Position numbers and translations under genes: made by a program
The notes under the pieces: model-generated
Told to the model about the DNA's origin: nothing
What the model saw: only the letters and a program-made list of their open reading frames with translations
Database searches by the model: none
In this document: piece by piece, positions 45,427-57,741 of the stretch
Numbering within the stretch: position 1 is the stretch's first letter
Layout of the letters: every line of letters starts with the position of its first letter
Source: Gigaspora margarita
Lineage: Eukaryota > Glomeromycota > Glomeromycetes > Diversisporales > Gigasporaceae
Length of the DNA stretch: 64,000 bases
Assembly (NCBI GenBank): GCA_009809945.1
Contig: WTPW01000302.1
Coordinates: 400,860 to 464,859, forward strand
Reading direction: 5' to 3'

Positions 45427-45564
45427 AAAATTTTAATATATTTTTATATAAATATATTGTAACTAATTTAGAACTATTTGAATATTTTAATTAAATAATT
45501 TTAGTATATTAACTTGCTAAAAATATAAACTATTGTCATATAATATAAATAATATTTTGTTAAT
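45427..45564 (+). repeat. Satellite segment between LINE A and LINE B
   Basis: This segment continues the unit broken by LINE A (AAAATTTTAATATATTTTTA) and starts the next unit, which is broken at AATATTTTGTTAAT (45551-45564) by LINE B. Only about 140 bp of satellite separate the two retrotransposons. Confidence 0.8.
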
Positions 45565-46810
45565 GATATTAAAACTCTTTCTGCTAATCATTTGTACACA
45601 AAATTTTCCAACTTAATTATTTTAAAAATCCTTATAACTTTATAATTTATTAAGTTATCCTAGATTTTGCTCTTAAATAAACTTGTTCTACTTTCTAAAT
45701 ATATATAATACTCAAATTTTACTACAAAAATTCTCAAACTTATTAAGTAAAGGCCTTTTGGTCCAAAATTGTAATTTTCTAAAATACATCTAAAATGGCC
45801 TTTTTAATTTATTTTGCAAACTAAAAAAAAAGTTAAAGAGCATACTTTTCTCGCTATAACAAGCTTTAATTCAAGTTTGTAGCTCTAAAACTAACTGAGA
45901 TATACTAGAAAAACCTTTAAACTTTTTATATTTCTCTTTTTTCTTTTTCTTTTTTCTTTTTTAACTCTGCTACAAAAAATACCCCATAGGCATTTATTGT
46001 GTGACATAAAATTGTGTTATCCATATTTTTAATAACCTCAAACTTATTGGTTCTTAATTAATCAAACAAATTATTAATTAGAGTAAAGTTATTTGTCATA
46101 TAAGTGACAACGGCTTATGTATCACTGAACCAATCAGATTTAAGGATCTCGTGTAATATAACACAATCAGAAAATTCAAAACAAATATTCGTTTTATCAA
46201 AAAACTAACAAAAATCGCTTGTAACTCAAAATCTGCATAGGAAACCACCTTCCGTGCTCTAACAAAAAGTTTTCCTTGAGCGATTTTACTATATACCCCA
46301 AACCCTAACTCTAATCTAGGTGCTCACCCTAACCCTAAACTAACAAAAACTAAACTTTATTGATACCAAGATAATATATCTATCACGTGCATGATCTTTA
46401 ACTTTTTCCATTAATTAAATTTACACAAAGCTAATATTATTTTTTTGTAACCTTTCTAATTTACACAAAGGAGATTATCAATCTTGCATATCTTGTGTAA
46501 CATGTGAATTGTGTAATACATGATCTGCATCATGTGATCTAAAAAGCATGTAATTTGTGTAACATATACTTGCCTAGTTGGTATTATGTTACATGAAACA
46601 AATTATACCTTTTTGTGAAGCTTTCAACAATCTCTATCTTATTATTCTAGTTATTAAATTTAATATTCTCTTGAATAATTCTAAATATATATTATAATCT
46701 TACTACTTTATTTACTAGACCTAATTTCTTTTGGCATCCCAAATATATATATTATATATATACCCTATTTATTAAATTTAATCTTCATCAAAATATATAC
46801 AATTACCAAA
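45565..46810 (+). other. Probable 5' untranslated region of LINE B
   Basis: Non-coding sequence between the satellite junction and the first ATG. It includes pyrimidine-rich blocks near 45925-45960 and short CCCTAA words near 46315-46345. If the duplication is right, an internal RNA polymerase II promoter should lie here, but no element can be named. Confidence 0.5.
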
Positions 46811-47600
46811 TGCCTATACTAGTAAATAATAACCCTGATACAATTGATCTTGATGCATTTTATGCACAATACCCTAACAGATTTGGTATCTTCCTTTATG
46901 AAAACAATCCTGGTACAGCTAAACCAACACCACCTAATACCAAACCAGTTCGCTGTCTTGCAATAATCCTATAAGATTCTAATCACAAAGCTATTTACTT
47001 TATTCAAGCCCTCACTATATTCAGCATCCAAAAATGCCTTTGTAGCAAATACCATACACATTTCATCTCCAATGATAATAACAATAATTATACTATCAAT
47101 GAGTATCTTGTTGCTATCTCAAGTGATAAAAAAACCCAAAAACTCATTACTAGTCTTGCCAAAACTACTGAGACTATTCCACAATCACCAACTCGAGAAC
47201 GTATCCCTTGTATACACGAATGTTACAAATGCAAAGAACCTGTCCAATGCACAAACCTAATTCAAGAAAACTGCCATTATCTTCACACTGATGCAATCTT
47301 CTACTCAAATAATATATATCACAAGAAAGGTTTAAACAATCTCTCAGAAACTATTCAACCACTTACTTCAACTGACAATAACAAATCCTCAATTCCTCCC
47401 AAACAACACCAACAACAACAACAATAACAACAACAAACACAACAACTAGAACACTAACAGCAAACAATAATAGATATAGATACAGATATTTCAAACAAAC
47501 CTAACACTCAATCTTCAGAACAATATTTTACCACTCTAGAAGCTACTAACTTAACCCAATCTTCTCAAAATCAATAGCCCAAACTTTGTATGCTCTATTC

Positions 47601-48285
47601 TAGGGGTCTTAATGGGTCAGGTTGGATCAGGTTTGGGCCTGACCTGGGTCAGACCCACTTGGGTCAAAACCTGACCTGGGTCTGACCTGCCGCATTTCAA
47701 ACCCGACCTGGGTCTGACCCGCCTCATGTCAAACCCGACCCAGGTCTGACCCAACCCAACCCAACCCGGGTTGAACCTGGGTTAATAATAGTTGCTACAT
47801 AGTAAAGTCTAAATTTTACTATGTAAGTCGATAATATCCGCTTAAATAAACTTGTTTGAAAGAGCAAAATGCATATACTCTAAAATTTTCATCCAAATCG
47901 GAGAAATTTTTATTATTTGACTTTTAATTTTTTCGTTCAATGAAAAAATTATAATCTTTTTAAAAAATATGTTCAACGATTGTAAAAATTAAAAGTCAAA
48001 TAATAAAAACTTCTCCAATTTGGATAAGAATTTCAGAGTATATGCATTATGATCTTCCAAACAACTTTACTTAAGCAGATTTTATCAATTTTTATAGTAA
48101 ACTTTTGACTTTACTATGTAGAGACTACTTGCGATCATTGAATAAAATCTGACCCGGGTCTGACCCAACCCGCGTTTTTTCTGACCTGGGTCTAACCTGA
48201 CCCACATTTTTTCTGACCCGACTCGACCCGGGTTGGGTCAGACCCGAGTTGGATTCGGTCAGACCTGACCCAGCTAAGACCCCTA
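47601..48285. mobile_element. hAT-like MITE, GACCTGACCC family, in LINE B ORF1
   Basis: Ends TAGGGGTCTTAATGGGTCAG and the inverse, ending GCTAAGACCCCTA. Flanks CTCTATTC (47593-47600) and ATCTATTC (48286-48293) are an 8 bp duplication with one difference. The subterminal GGGTCTGACC words and the central ACATAGTAAAGTC pair match the sister copy at 30883-31532. LINE B coding sequence lies on both sides. Confidence 0.85.
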
Positions 48286-49304
48286 ATCTATTCTACAATC
48301 TAACAACAATGACTCTAGTTCCAACCATGCTAAAGTATATTCCAAACTTAACCCAAATTTTGACTGGATTGATAACTTTCCAGTAACTGAGGAAATGAAG
48401 CTGAATACCAAACTACAAACACCTTTTTCCTTCCAATTATTTGACTATTTAAAACAATATCTCTACAACTTCTATCCAGGAAGTATAATCAAACCTAAAA
48501 CCAAAAACAACAAACCTCTTAAAGCAAGCTTCCACTATATTATACGGCTAATAGCAGGTGGCCGACCTGCATTTCTCACTGACTATATTTACTAAACTAA
48601 TCCCAATATCGACAAAGAAGCTACTATTCTATTTAATGTCCTTGAAACTACATTTAAAAAGATTTTTTATAAATTTGCAACCATTCTTTTTACTCAATTT
48701 ATTTATGCAGAAATTTTTGCATCCTCTATTACTATTCCTCCCTACAAACCAGCAAACCGATTACAATTTTGCCTAAAAATCTGGCTCGATTACATCTATT
48801 TCTTTCTAACAATTATCAGGCCATTAACTACAACAAATTTGCAGAAGACCTCAATCTTTGTCCTACAGAATTCAAACTCTTTGCTAGTAAAGTCACAACA
48901 GATGCAGAGGAAAAATATTTTACAATTAAATCAGACAAAAAATTCAATATCCAGCTACTATTCAATATATCACAAACACTTTTTCTTCAAAAATTCTTTA
49001 TCCCCTCTCTTTAGAATTCTCTAGACCATTTTAATAAATGGTTTGAAGAATTTTTTCCAATTTATAACCGACAATTCTTAACACCACTTGATAAAGAACA
49101 AACTCTAAACTCTTTTAAGCACCAAATACAACACCACTTTATCTGACAACTTAAAAAACTCTTACTATCCTCCGTAAATCTACAATGTCCATATAATTTC
49201 CATGAGTGAAGAAACGAATGTTATTGTCATCTTAACTTTCACTTTCTTACATGCAAACATACAAACTGTTTTTATATTATAGATAAAAAACATGATACAA
49301 GTAA

Positions 49305-50267
49305 GGGGAGTGCCATTTATCATCTGATTTTTAGGGTAGGGGGGAGGTCCAGACAATTATCAGGTTCTAATAGCAGATAACTTTTGATTGGCTAAAATTA
49401 TTAAAAATTATTAAAAATTTTTAAAAATTTTAAAATTTAATATTAAATAACTCTTGAACCAGTGATCTGTTTTGGATGGTTTTACTACCAAAATGTTCGC
49501 CTCAATGAGACGATTCCAAAGAGCCTGAAATCGTCAAAATCCAATCACCGGATCCCAAGATCGTTAGATTTGTACTGCTTTAATTATATTATTTTCGTAT
49601 ATATTAAAAATTATTATTAAAGATCTTATAAACTTTAATATTAAATAACGCTTTAACCAGCAATCCATTTTGGATGATTTTACTACCAAAATGCTCGNNN
49701 NNNNNNNNNNNNNNNNNNNNNNNNNNNNNNNNNNNNNNNNNNNNNNNNNNNNNNNNNNNNNNNNNNNNNNNNNNNNNNNNNNNNNNNNNNNNNNNNNNNN
49801 NNNNNNNNNNNNNNNNNNNNNNNNNNNNNNNNNNNNNNNNNNNNNNNNNNNNNNNNNNNNNNNNNNNNNNNNNNNNNNNNNNNNNNNNNNNNNNNNNNNN
49901 NNNNNNNNNNNNNNNNNNNNNNNNNNNNNNNNNNNNNNNNNNNNNNNNNNNNNNNNNNNNNNNNNNNNNNNNNNNNNNNNNNNNNNNNNNNNNNNNNNNN
50001 NNNNNNNNNNNNNNNNNNNNNNNNNNNNNNNNNNNNNNNNNNNNNNNNNNNNNNNNNNNNNNNNNNNNNNNNCGAGCATTTTGGTAGTAAAATCATCCAA
50101 AACGGATCGCTTGTTCAAGAGTTATTTAATATTAAAATTTAAAAAATTTTAAAATTTTAAAATTTTAATAATTTTAGCCAATCAAATCACAGTATTTGAT
50201 GATCAGGTGGGGGGTAGGAGGGGTAGCCTCTTAGTAGCAAAAAATCAGATGATAAATGGCACTCCCC
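49305..50267. mobile_element. PIF/Harbinger-like fold-back in LINE B, with central gap
   Basis: A sister of 9150-10013. The ends GGGGAGTGCCATTTATCATC and the inverse, ending GGCACTCCCC, are flanked by TAA at 49302-49304 and 50268-50270. The left arm shows two copies of the core module with an intact TTTAATTATATTATTTTCG spacer between them. That spacer is lost from the left arm of the sister copy. The centre is unknown (gap 49698-50072). Confidence 0.85.
49698..50072. other. Assembly gap at a palindrome centre
   Basis: 375 undetermined bases lie exactly between AAAATGCTCG and its inverse CGAGCATTTT. The arms on both sides are inverted copies, so the gap most likely hides the palindrome centre. 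Open frames that run through it are artefacts. Confidence 0.95.
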
Positions 50268-50944
50268 TAAACTATTCAAAGACTTGCTAGATAAGTCATT
50301 TGAAACTTACCCAAAAGAAAACAAAGACTTTGAAGAACTTAAAATAAACTCTACAATATTCCACATTGATGCTACACATGAAGCAACCTTTCCTACCAAA
50401 GTGCTTGATAAACTAGCTAATGAAGCTAAACAGAATTCTGTAAAAACAATAGCACAACTGCATCTACTGGTAGCCACAATCTCTTTTTTTACAAATATCT
50501 TAAAGCTTACCAAGATATAGCTGCTCAAAACCTTAACATATCACATTTAGACAAAGAGCAAGCAATTACCACTATTACACACAAACTCATAAACACAGAC
50601 TTTCTAGCCAGAATCATTACATACTTTGATCTCTTTAAAACTAATCAAAAACCATCCTTTACACAAATAGTCAAATTCTATAAAAACTCAGCATACCTGT
50701 CTGCAGAAAACATTCTCAATATTAAATTTAATATTAATTTCCAAACCTCTCTTGACATTGAAGATTCTCTTTTAATCAACAATACACAGTCTAAACCTCA
50801 AACTACATCAGATAACAAATTATCTACTCTCAAAAACAACTCCTCAATTTCCTCTCCTAGTAACCTTTTCTCTTTAACAGGAGCTTCCCCTTTTTAATAA
50901 ATTGTTATGTAGATAACATTGATGCAGCTGCCGCCTCCAAAATA

Positions 50945-53900
50945 ATGATATCCTCTAGCAATAGACCATTTTTGGAGGAGAATGATGTAAGTAGACAGGC
51001 AGGAAAGCCTATTTATGTGGAGGACCAAGATAATGATAGTCAGACCCAACAAACAGGGCAGACTATGGTATTCTGCACAGCTGTAAGAACTGAGCATATG
51101 GCGAGTGCTTTTACAGAACATACACATACCTTGGACACCAATGTATCATATCCTTCCAAGATACCAATTCAATTATGCTTTAACAGATTTCTTGAGTACT
51201 ATAAACTGCTGACTTTGATATTACTACAAACAATTGGATCCTTTCTAGAGTATATACAGAACAATTACCCTCAATATTACTTTCTACAATATATCAAAAT
51301 CTCTATTTCCACAGATATATTAAAAAACTATAAAGAAGCACATATATATCTACCATATGACCCTACACCCCTACCTAATCACTTACTTCTACTCTTTCAG
51401 AACTTACAATACTATGCTAACATCCCTCTCAAATCCACATCTTCTGATTCACCAACACTATTCCAACCTACTATACCCTAACCCTCACTATTAAATCCAA
51501 CAACATCATTTTAACCTACTAACCCTCTATTAACCCTAAATATAGCTACACAAAATGTTCAAGAATACAATAATTTAAAGAAAAAGCTTTTATGGGAAGA
51601 ATACTATTCAAAAAACAACCGCTATATTATTAGTATTACAGAAACAAAAATTGCTAATTACTCCTCTAACCAATTCTTTAACACCTTCCAATTTTCATAC
51701 TTCTGGGCTAATGCCTCAGAATCCAAAGAAGGAACTGGTATTATGATATACAACACTATCTGACCCCATATACACAATATCTTAAACCATTCTGGAGGAG
51801 CTATTGCTATAGACATCTTCTTCAAACATAACTTTAAATTCAGAATTATCTTAGTCTATCTATTATCTACAAATACTACTACTAGAAATAGTACACAAAA
51901 CAAAGTTATTTAATGGTTTAAACAAGCACTTTAGCACCAACTACATTCTATAATCCTAGGCGACTTTAATGCCTCTATACTCAACTTATTACCTTCCTCA
52001 TCCAAATACCTACTTCTTAATCACTTCCATAGCTCTAATATGTATGACCTTGCTACATATACTAATAAACTAGATCATACCTGGAGTAGTAATAGATATA
52101 GCAGCCGAATTGACTATATCTGGGCAGCCCAACCCATAATTCTCTACCTTACTACTTTTTATATCAATGACCCTTCATCATCTACTCATAGCATTCATCA
52201 GATACTTATAAGCCAATAGTCTTTTCCTACTTATATCAACCTAGATATAAACATCATAGTAAATATCGTACTTTCAACTACAAGGCAATGACACCTGAAA
52301 AATGGGACAATTTTACAAATCAAATCAATCACAATATTCAATACCATCATATTCTACTAAATACTACAACAGCAAAATCTCTCAAAAAAACATGGCACAA
52401 AATACAAATTAGCATAATTAATGCTACCCTCCTTCACATTCCAAACTATAAACACACTATTCGCAACTTTACTTATACTTTTACTTCCAAAGCTACTAAT
52501 CTTCACAAAGACCTCAAACTTATTAGCAAAATTATTTACCTCACCAAAACAGCTATTAAAAATAGCATACCTATACTACAATCCACCTACAACCTTATTG
52601 ATTACATCAATACAAAACATGAATTTCAAATTCTCAAACCTTCTCATGATCATAACAAACTTTCCAACTGGCTCAATTCTGCTAAACTGTTCCTTAAAAC
52701 TATTTATCATAGACATAATCTTGAAAATTTCCAATATTTACGTAATTATATTAATCAAGCTATTCAAACAAAACAAGAAAAGCTATTATCCCAACTCACC
52801 AAAATGATCAATAGTATCCTTAATAGACATGTAGATCCTGTGCACCTTTACAATATCGCTACTCCTAGTCATGTTATTACAGATCCTCCATTAATTAAAC
52901 AACATATCTCTCACCACTTTGAACAATGGACACAATACCAACCATACAACCAAGATATTTTTAACCAACATTGGTCACATGAATATACTCCAATCACAAG
53001 CATCAATGCAGCTTGGTACAACCCTATTCTACAGCCAATTATATTCAAAAATGTTTAACACACAATTAGTCAGTTTTCTAACAACAAAGCATGTGAACTT
53101 TCAGAAATTAGCTATGAAATGCTAAAGCACATAGAACAAAATATGCTCCAGGCAATAACAGTACTACTTAACCGATGCATCCAATTTCAAAACATTTCCA
53201 AACAATAGAAAGATAGTAGAATATGTCCAATATCCAAAAAACAACAATTTGATAGCAATCTCAACAATACTCGACCAATTAGCTTAATTGAACACACCAA
53301 AAAACACTACACAAAAATTCTTACTAATCACTTAAATCAGATCCTATCTGAATACCAAATACTTAACCTCCACAACTATATTGCTTTACCTGGCAATAGT
53401 ACAAATATTCCTATACACATACTTAACAACCTCATTGAACATGCATATTGTAACAAGCAACAGCTTTGGCTTCTATCACAAAATATGAGCAAAGTATATG
53501 ATTCTGTTAATCTAGATCTTTTCAAACTTTTCTTTAAACAGCTTCAATTTCCTAACCAGCTCATTAATATTCTTATCAACCTTTTACTTTGTCGATCCAA
53601 CCAAGTCAATACCAACCTTGGTCTATCTTCACAGTATCCTGTACATGATAGAATAGACCAAAGAGAAACAATAACACTATTCCTTTGGAGAATATACTAC
53701 GACCCTTTTATTAACAAAATCAAAACCAATTTTACTGGCTACACAATGTCCTCCACATATACTTCTTCCATTTATCCTGTACAAACCCAAACTATTAAAA
53801 CATCAACTTCTGTTCTAGCATATATGGATGATACCTTATGAATCGCTCCTTCACATGATCAATTACAGCTAATACTTAATACCACATCCACATTCTACTC

Positions 53901-56770
53901 TATGGCATATATCAAAGTCAATCCTAGTAAATCAACTCTTATATCCAATACCCAATCTCAGCTTTCTCCACAATTCTTTAATTCTCAAATCTCTACTCAA
54001 CCTCTGCATATGCCCTTTAAATTCCTTAGATGCTGGTTTATAGCTACTGCTAAGTACTTTATACAGGCCAAACATATTACCCAAGAAACCTTACAACTTC
54101 TCTAAACATTGCATACTAAAAAAATTACAGATAAACAAGTTTGTTATATAATTAATAATATTATTATCCCAATACTTGAATATCGTATACATAATATTGT
54201 ACTATCTAAATCACTATGTCTTAAACTTCTTTTTAAATACCTTACAATTGCAAAAAACAAATCTCATCTTGCATCAACTACCCCAAATAGCACGATGTTA
54301 AACCACAATATCTATGGTATTAAAAACATTTGGGACATTCAATTACAACACCATATTCCCAAATTTTTATCACGAATCAACAACTCAGACCTCCTTGGTA
54401 CAAGCACACACATACGCTTACAGGATCTACAGAATAACCTCTGGTCACCTATAAATATATTACAACATCCTAACCCAAAAATTGATGGCCCTAACAAAAA
54501 TACAACAACCTGTAAAATCATTTACCTATTAAACTATACTAGTTTATCTATTAATACCAATTCCTACAATAATAAACCCTATACACTACAATTTCCTTAT
54601 ATATTTTTTGAGTCTATTCTCAATACCCATCCTCAATACTTACTCTTTAAAAAACAACTTTGCACTAAAAACATCATCTACCTTCAACAACTTATATCTG
54701 TTGACAATTCTGCTTTGTTAGAATGGAATCATATTTCATCTCATACTAATCAACTATATACAGGTTGTAAACCAGGCTGGTTCACTACTCTTGAACAAAC
54801 AATCCTATCTAACTATACAACCTGTTCTATTTCCTCACACTTACAACTACCACCTATCAATACTCTATCATTTACTACAGGCACTTTCGTAGTAAATCCA
54901 AGCCTTGGCTCATCATATATAATAAAAATATCCAGAATATTAATATATGAAAAGCTCGTAAATTCAATAACAATACCAATGCAATTAGTATTACATATTG
55001 GACTATTCAAATGAATATTTCTAACTCTAACCTTTATCCATCATCTAAAACTATCTGCATACCCTGTATGGGTTGTAGTTACAATACTAATCGAATCCTT
55101 AATTATTGTACCTTTGACATCTCAGCTACACTTTCTACTCAGTTTAATAGTAAAAAATGTTACTATAACCCTCCTAACAAACTTAAAATCTACGCCAATA
55201 TTTTAGATTCACTTTACTCTATTGCTGCTCGCAATACACAAAATATACTTTCTACTCCAATACTACAAATTTCCCTAAATCCCATTCACGAAATCTTTAT
55301 ACCTAATACTGCCTCTAATTCTTTACTTCAAATTGCATCCTATAACTAACAATTTAACTCTTTTACCTTTTACACTGATGGTTTAGTTAGCAATATTACT
55401 AATAAAAGATGCAAAATGAGTATTGGTTGGATCCAAACCCATAACAACTCCACTCTCCAGTCATATTCTGCTCAAATATGTTATTGGCCCACTCCTACAA
55501 AGCTGAACTTATAGCTATTCTTTCAGCAGTCAGTACATGCTCACGTAATAGCACAATATCTATATATACTGATTTCCAATCAACTATCTTTAAATTTAAC
55601 AACTTAATCAAAAAACCTCCTCCTTCCCATAAACAATACTATTACAACTATTGGCCTATATGGCATATTCTAATCAACTTCATTCAATTATATAACCTCC
55701 AAATCATACTACACAAAGTACCTGCACACCAAGATTGTTCATTCAACAACCTCGCTAACAACCACGCAAAAAATCCTAACTCATATTCAAACACATACCT
55801 TGATTTTAACTATAACAATATCTACAATTTATCACACTCTCTATCCTACCATAATACAACTATAGAACAATCAGCTCGCAGAGCAATTAAAAACATATGC
55901 AATGTACACATTATTGCAATGTGGTCCTCCCAACAACATATGAACAATATTGTTTCCTTGTCTAATCAAATAGACTGGAATGCAACATGGTTTTATCTTA
56001 ACAACAATCACAACACACCTACAATTGCACTAATTCACATCTTAACCAATCCAAATCTTTCAAAATTAAAATTATTCTCCAACTTCTTCCTACACTATCT
56101 CATTTACACAGCCTTTATCTATCATACTACCCTTCAAATAATTGTATAAACTGTAATACACATGAGCACAATTTACACTGGCTTACTTGCCCTGATACAA
56201 CTAATATTTTACAAATTATACAAAACTCTATTCAACAAATTATTACTACTTGAAACCTTGACATTTCTATCGCACAACTATATGATCTCCATAACCAACT
56301 TACATAACACCCATGTCCATCTTTTAATAATCACAATAACCAATCTACTACTATTTATACAACTATCCAAGGGTTTGTTTCCATATTACTTATTAATACA
56401 ATTTCTGCCTTCACTAGCTTCTATAAACTAGCTTCAGATATAACTATTAAGTTACTTCTTAAAATATTACATAATATCTATGAAACATTATGGAAGCTTT
56501 ACTGTTCTAAACTTTCTACTTACAAGAAACAATTATCTAATATCTCTAATACACTATCTATACTATCCAAATCCTTTAATCATTCTATTACACTTTTACG
56601 TACCAGAATCCCATATACCTATAGCTGTATATGTGGCCTTCTTGACCAACAATATACTAGTAATCAATGTCCACTACTAGGATTAGCTTTATTTAAAATC
56701 TCTATTTGGTCTACTATGTGGACCTTATATAGTTCTCCTACTAATTTAATATTAGATATACAAATCTAGG
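50945..56770 (+). pseudogene. LINE B ORF2: endonuclease, reverse transcriptase, RNase H, Zn knuckle
   Basis: 50945-51481 is an upstream domain shared with LINE A. AP endonuclease follows: TQNVQEYN, ISITETKIA, ILGDFNAS near 51955, HTWSSNRYSSRIDYIW near 52080. The linker has TKMINSILNRH. Reverse transcriptase: RPISLIEHTKK, a first catalytic motif reading QNMSKVYDSV (Asn where Asp is required) near 53485, IDQRETITLFLWRIYY (Arg for Gly) and AYMDDT near 53820. RNase H: FYTDG near 55372, AELIAILSA, IYTDFQST and KVPAHQD, with NNLANNHAK where a final Asp is expected. The knuckle CINCNTHEHNLHWLTC lies near 56145-56195. Stops at 51761, 53206 and 53839 fall at expected tryptophans. The element is catalytically dead. 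Confidence 0.85.
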
Positions 56771-56973
56771 TAAGTTTTAACCACTCTAGTCAGTTTAGAT
56801 TGCAGATAAATTAGTCTGAATCTCATACTTGTTTAATAATTTGTACATGGAGTAATTTTGTATTAATATAAAATGTACCCAAAGCTGCCTGTAGAGGCAC
56901 TTTTACAAGTTAATAAAGATTGAGACAAAACCTCACCTTAACACAAAAAAAAAAATAAAAATATTTTGTTAAT

Positions 56974-57190
56974 ATATAAATATATTTTTATAGAATTATA
57001 AATTATATCATTTAATAAAATATTATTATATTTTTATAAAAATAAATTATAACTATTTTAAAAATATTTTAATATTTTAATTAAATAATTTTAGTGTATT
57101 AACTAGCTAAAAATATAAACTATTATCATAAAAATATAAACTATTATCATAAAAATATTTAAATAATATTTTGTTAATATATTATTACAG
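56974..57190 (+). repeat. Satellite units to the right of LINE B
   Basis: This segment completes the unit split by LINE B and carries one more unit (TTTAATATTTTAATTAAATA at about 57066). That unit contains a small internal duplication of AAAATATAAACTATTATCAT. The array ends near 57190. Confidence 0.75.
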
Positions 57191-57720
57191 TTTTTAAAAT
57201 AATTAAAAATAGATAAAAAAATTTTTAAGAATATTCATATACTATATATACTTATATATCAGTTTATTTTAGTATATTAATTAAAAATTGATGCTTACTT
57301 TACTTATTGTTTTAAACAATAAGTATATATATATAATAAAATATTGATTTTTGATTAATATGCTAAGGTATACTATATTTTTACTATTTCAAATTTACAA
57401 TAATATATTTATATAAAATTATAAATATAAATTATTTATCATATAATTTATATAACAAGCTTAAATTATATAAAATTGAATTATATTATTAATAAAACTT
57501 TTTATAATTTTTATAAAATTTTTATAGTATAATACTAATTGGCATAAAAGATTTATTATATATATATATATATATAATATAAAATATTTATAATTTAAAA
57601 AGTTATTAAAGCTTAAAAAGTTTATTTTATAAAAAAAAATTGCTATAAAAATTATATAAAGAATAATCTATATATATTTTGGTTTTAATTAAAAAGCTAA
57701 TTTATTATTTAAAGGCAAAA
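57191..57720. other. Extremely AT-rich interval
   Basis: There are many TA runs (57560-57580), and an AATAAGTATATA-type word recurs near 57250, 57300 and 57320. No gene is present. It may include the 3' flank and end of the CACTA element, but no CACTA terminus could be recognised. Confidence 0.4.
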
Positions 57721-57741
57721 TAACTAATTTAGATTGATTAT

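Larger units (their letters stand above)
46811..50897 (+). pseudogene. LINE B ORF1, interrupted by two elements
   Basis: The ATG at 46811 begins MPILVNNNPDTIDLDAFYAQ, and the frame continues with in-frame stops. A Cys/His cluster, CYKC...CTN...NCHYLH, near 47220-47280 may bind nucleic acid. A poly-Gln stretch (CAA repeats, some turned to TAA) follows near 47405-47440. Coding resumes after the hAT-like insert with DNFPVTEEMKLN and a mostly helical region. It resumes again after the Harbinger-like insert with LFKDLLDKSFETYPKENK, ending at TAA 50895-50897. Without the insertions the product would be roughly 800 residues. It is presumably the RNA-binding chaperone of the element; no clear RRM is seen. 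Confidence 0.6.
45565..56959 (+). mobile_element. LINE B, long APE-type non-LTR retrotransposon
   Basis: A plus-strand element ending in an A-rich tail (56945-56959) and flanked by AATATTTTGTTAAT at 45551-45564 and 56960-56973. About 1.2 kb of non-coding 5' sequence precedes ORF1. The rest is ORF1, a second region, then endonuclease, reverse transcriptase, RNase H and a Cys/His knuckle. Two later elements (47601-48285 and 49305-50267) lie in ORF1. Without them it is about 9.7 kb, long for a LINE. Heavy decay and two passengers show that it is old. Confidence 0.85.

Noticed and set aside
46315..46345. CCCTAA repeats as telomere or telomere scar (also near 4185 and 21090)
   Set aside because: Only two or three irregular units are present, with no array and no chromosome end nearby.
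49564..50152. Long open frames of up to 184 codons on both strands
   Set aside because: They run through 375 undetermined bases and exist only because N is not read as a stop.
54339..55010. Minus-strand open frames at 54.3-55.0 kb
   Set aside because: They are antisense shadows of the LINE B reverse transcriptase region.
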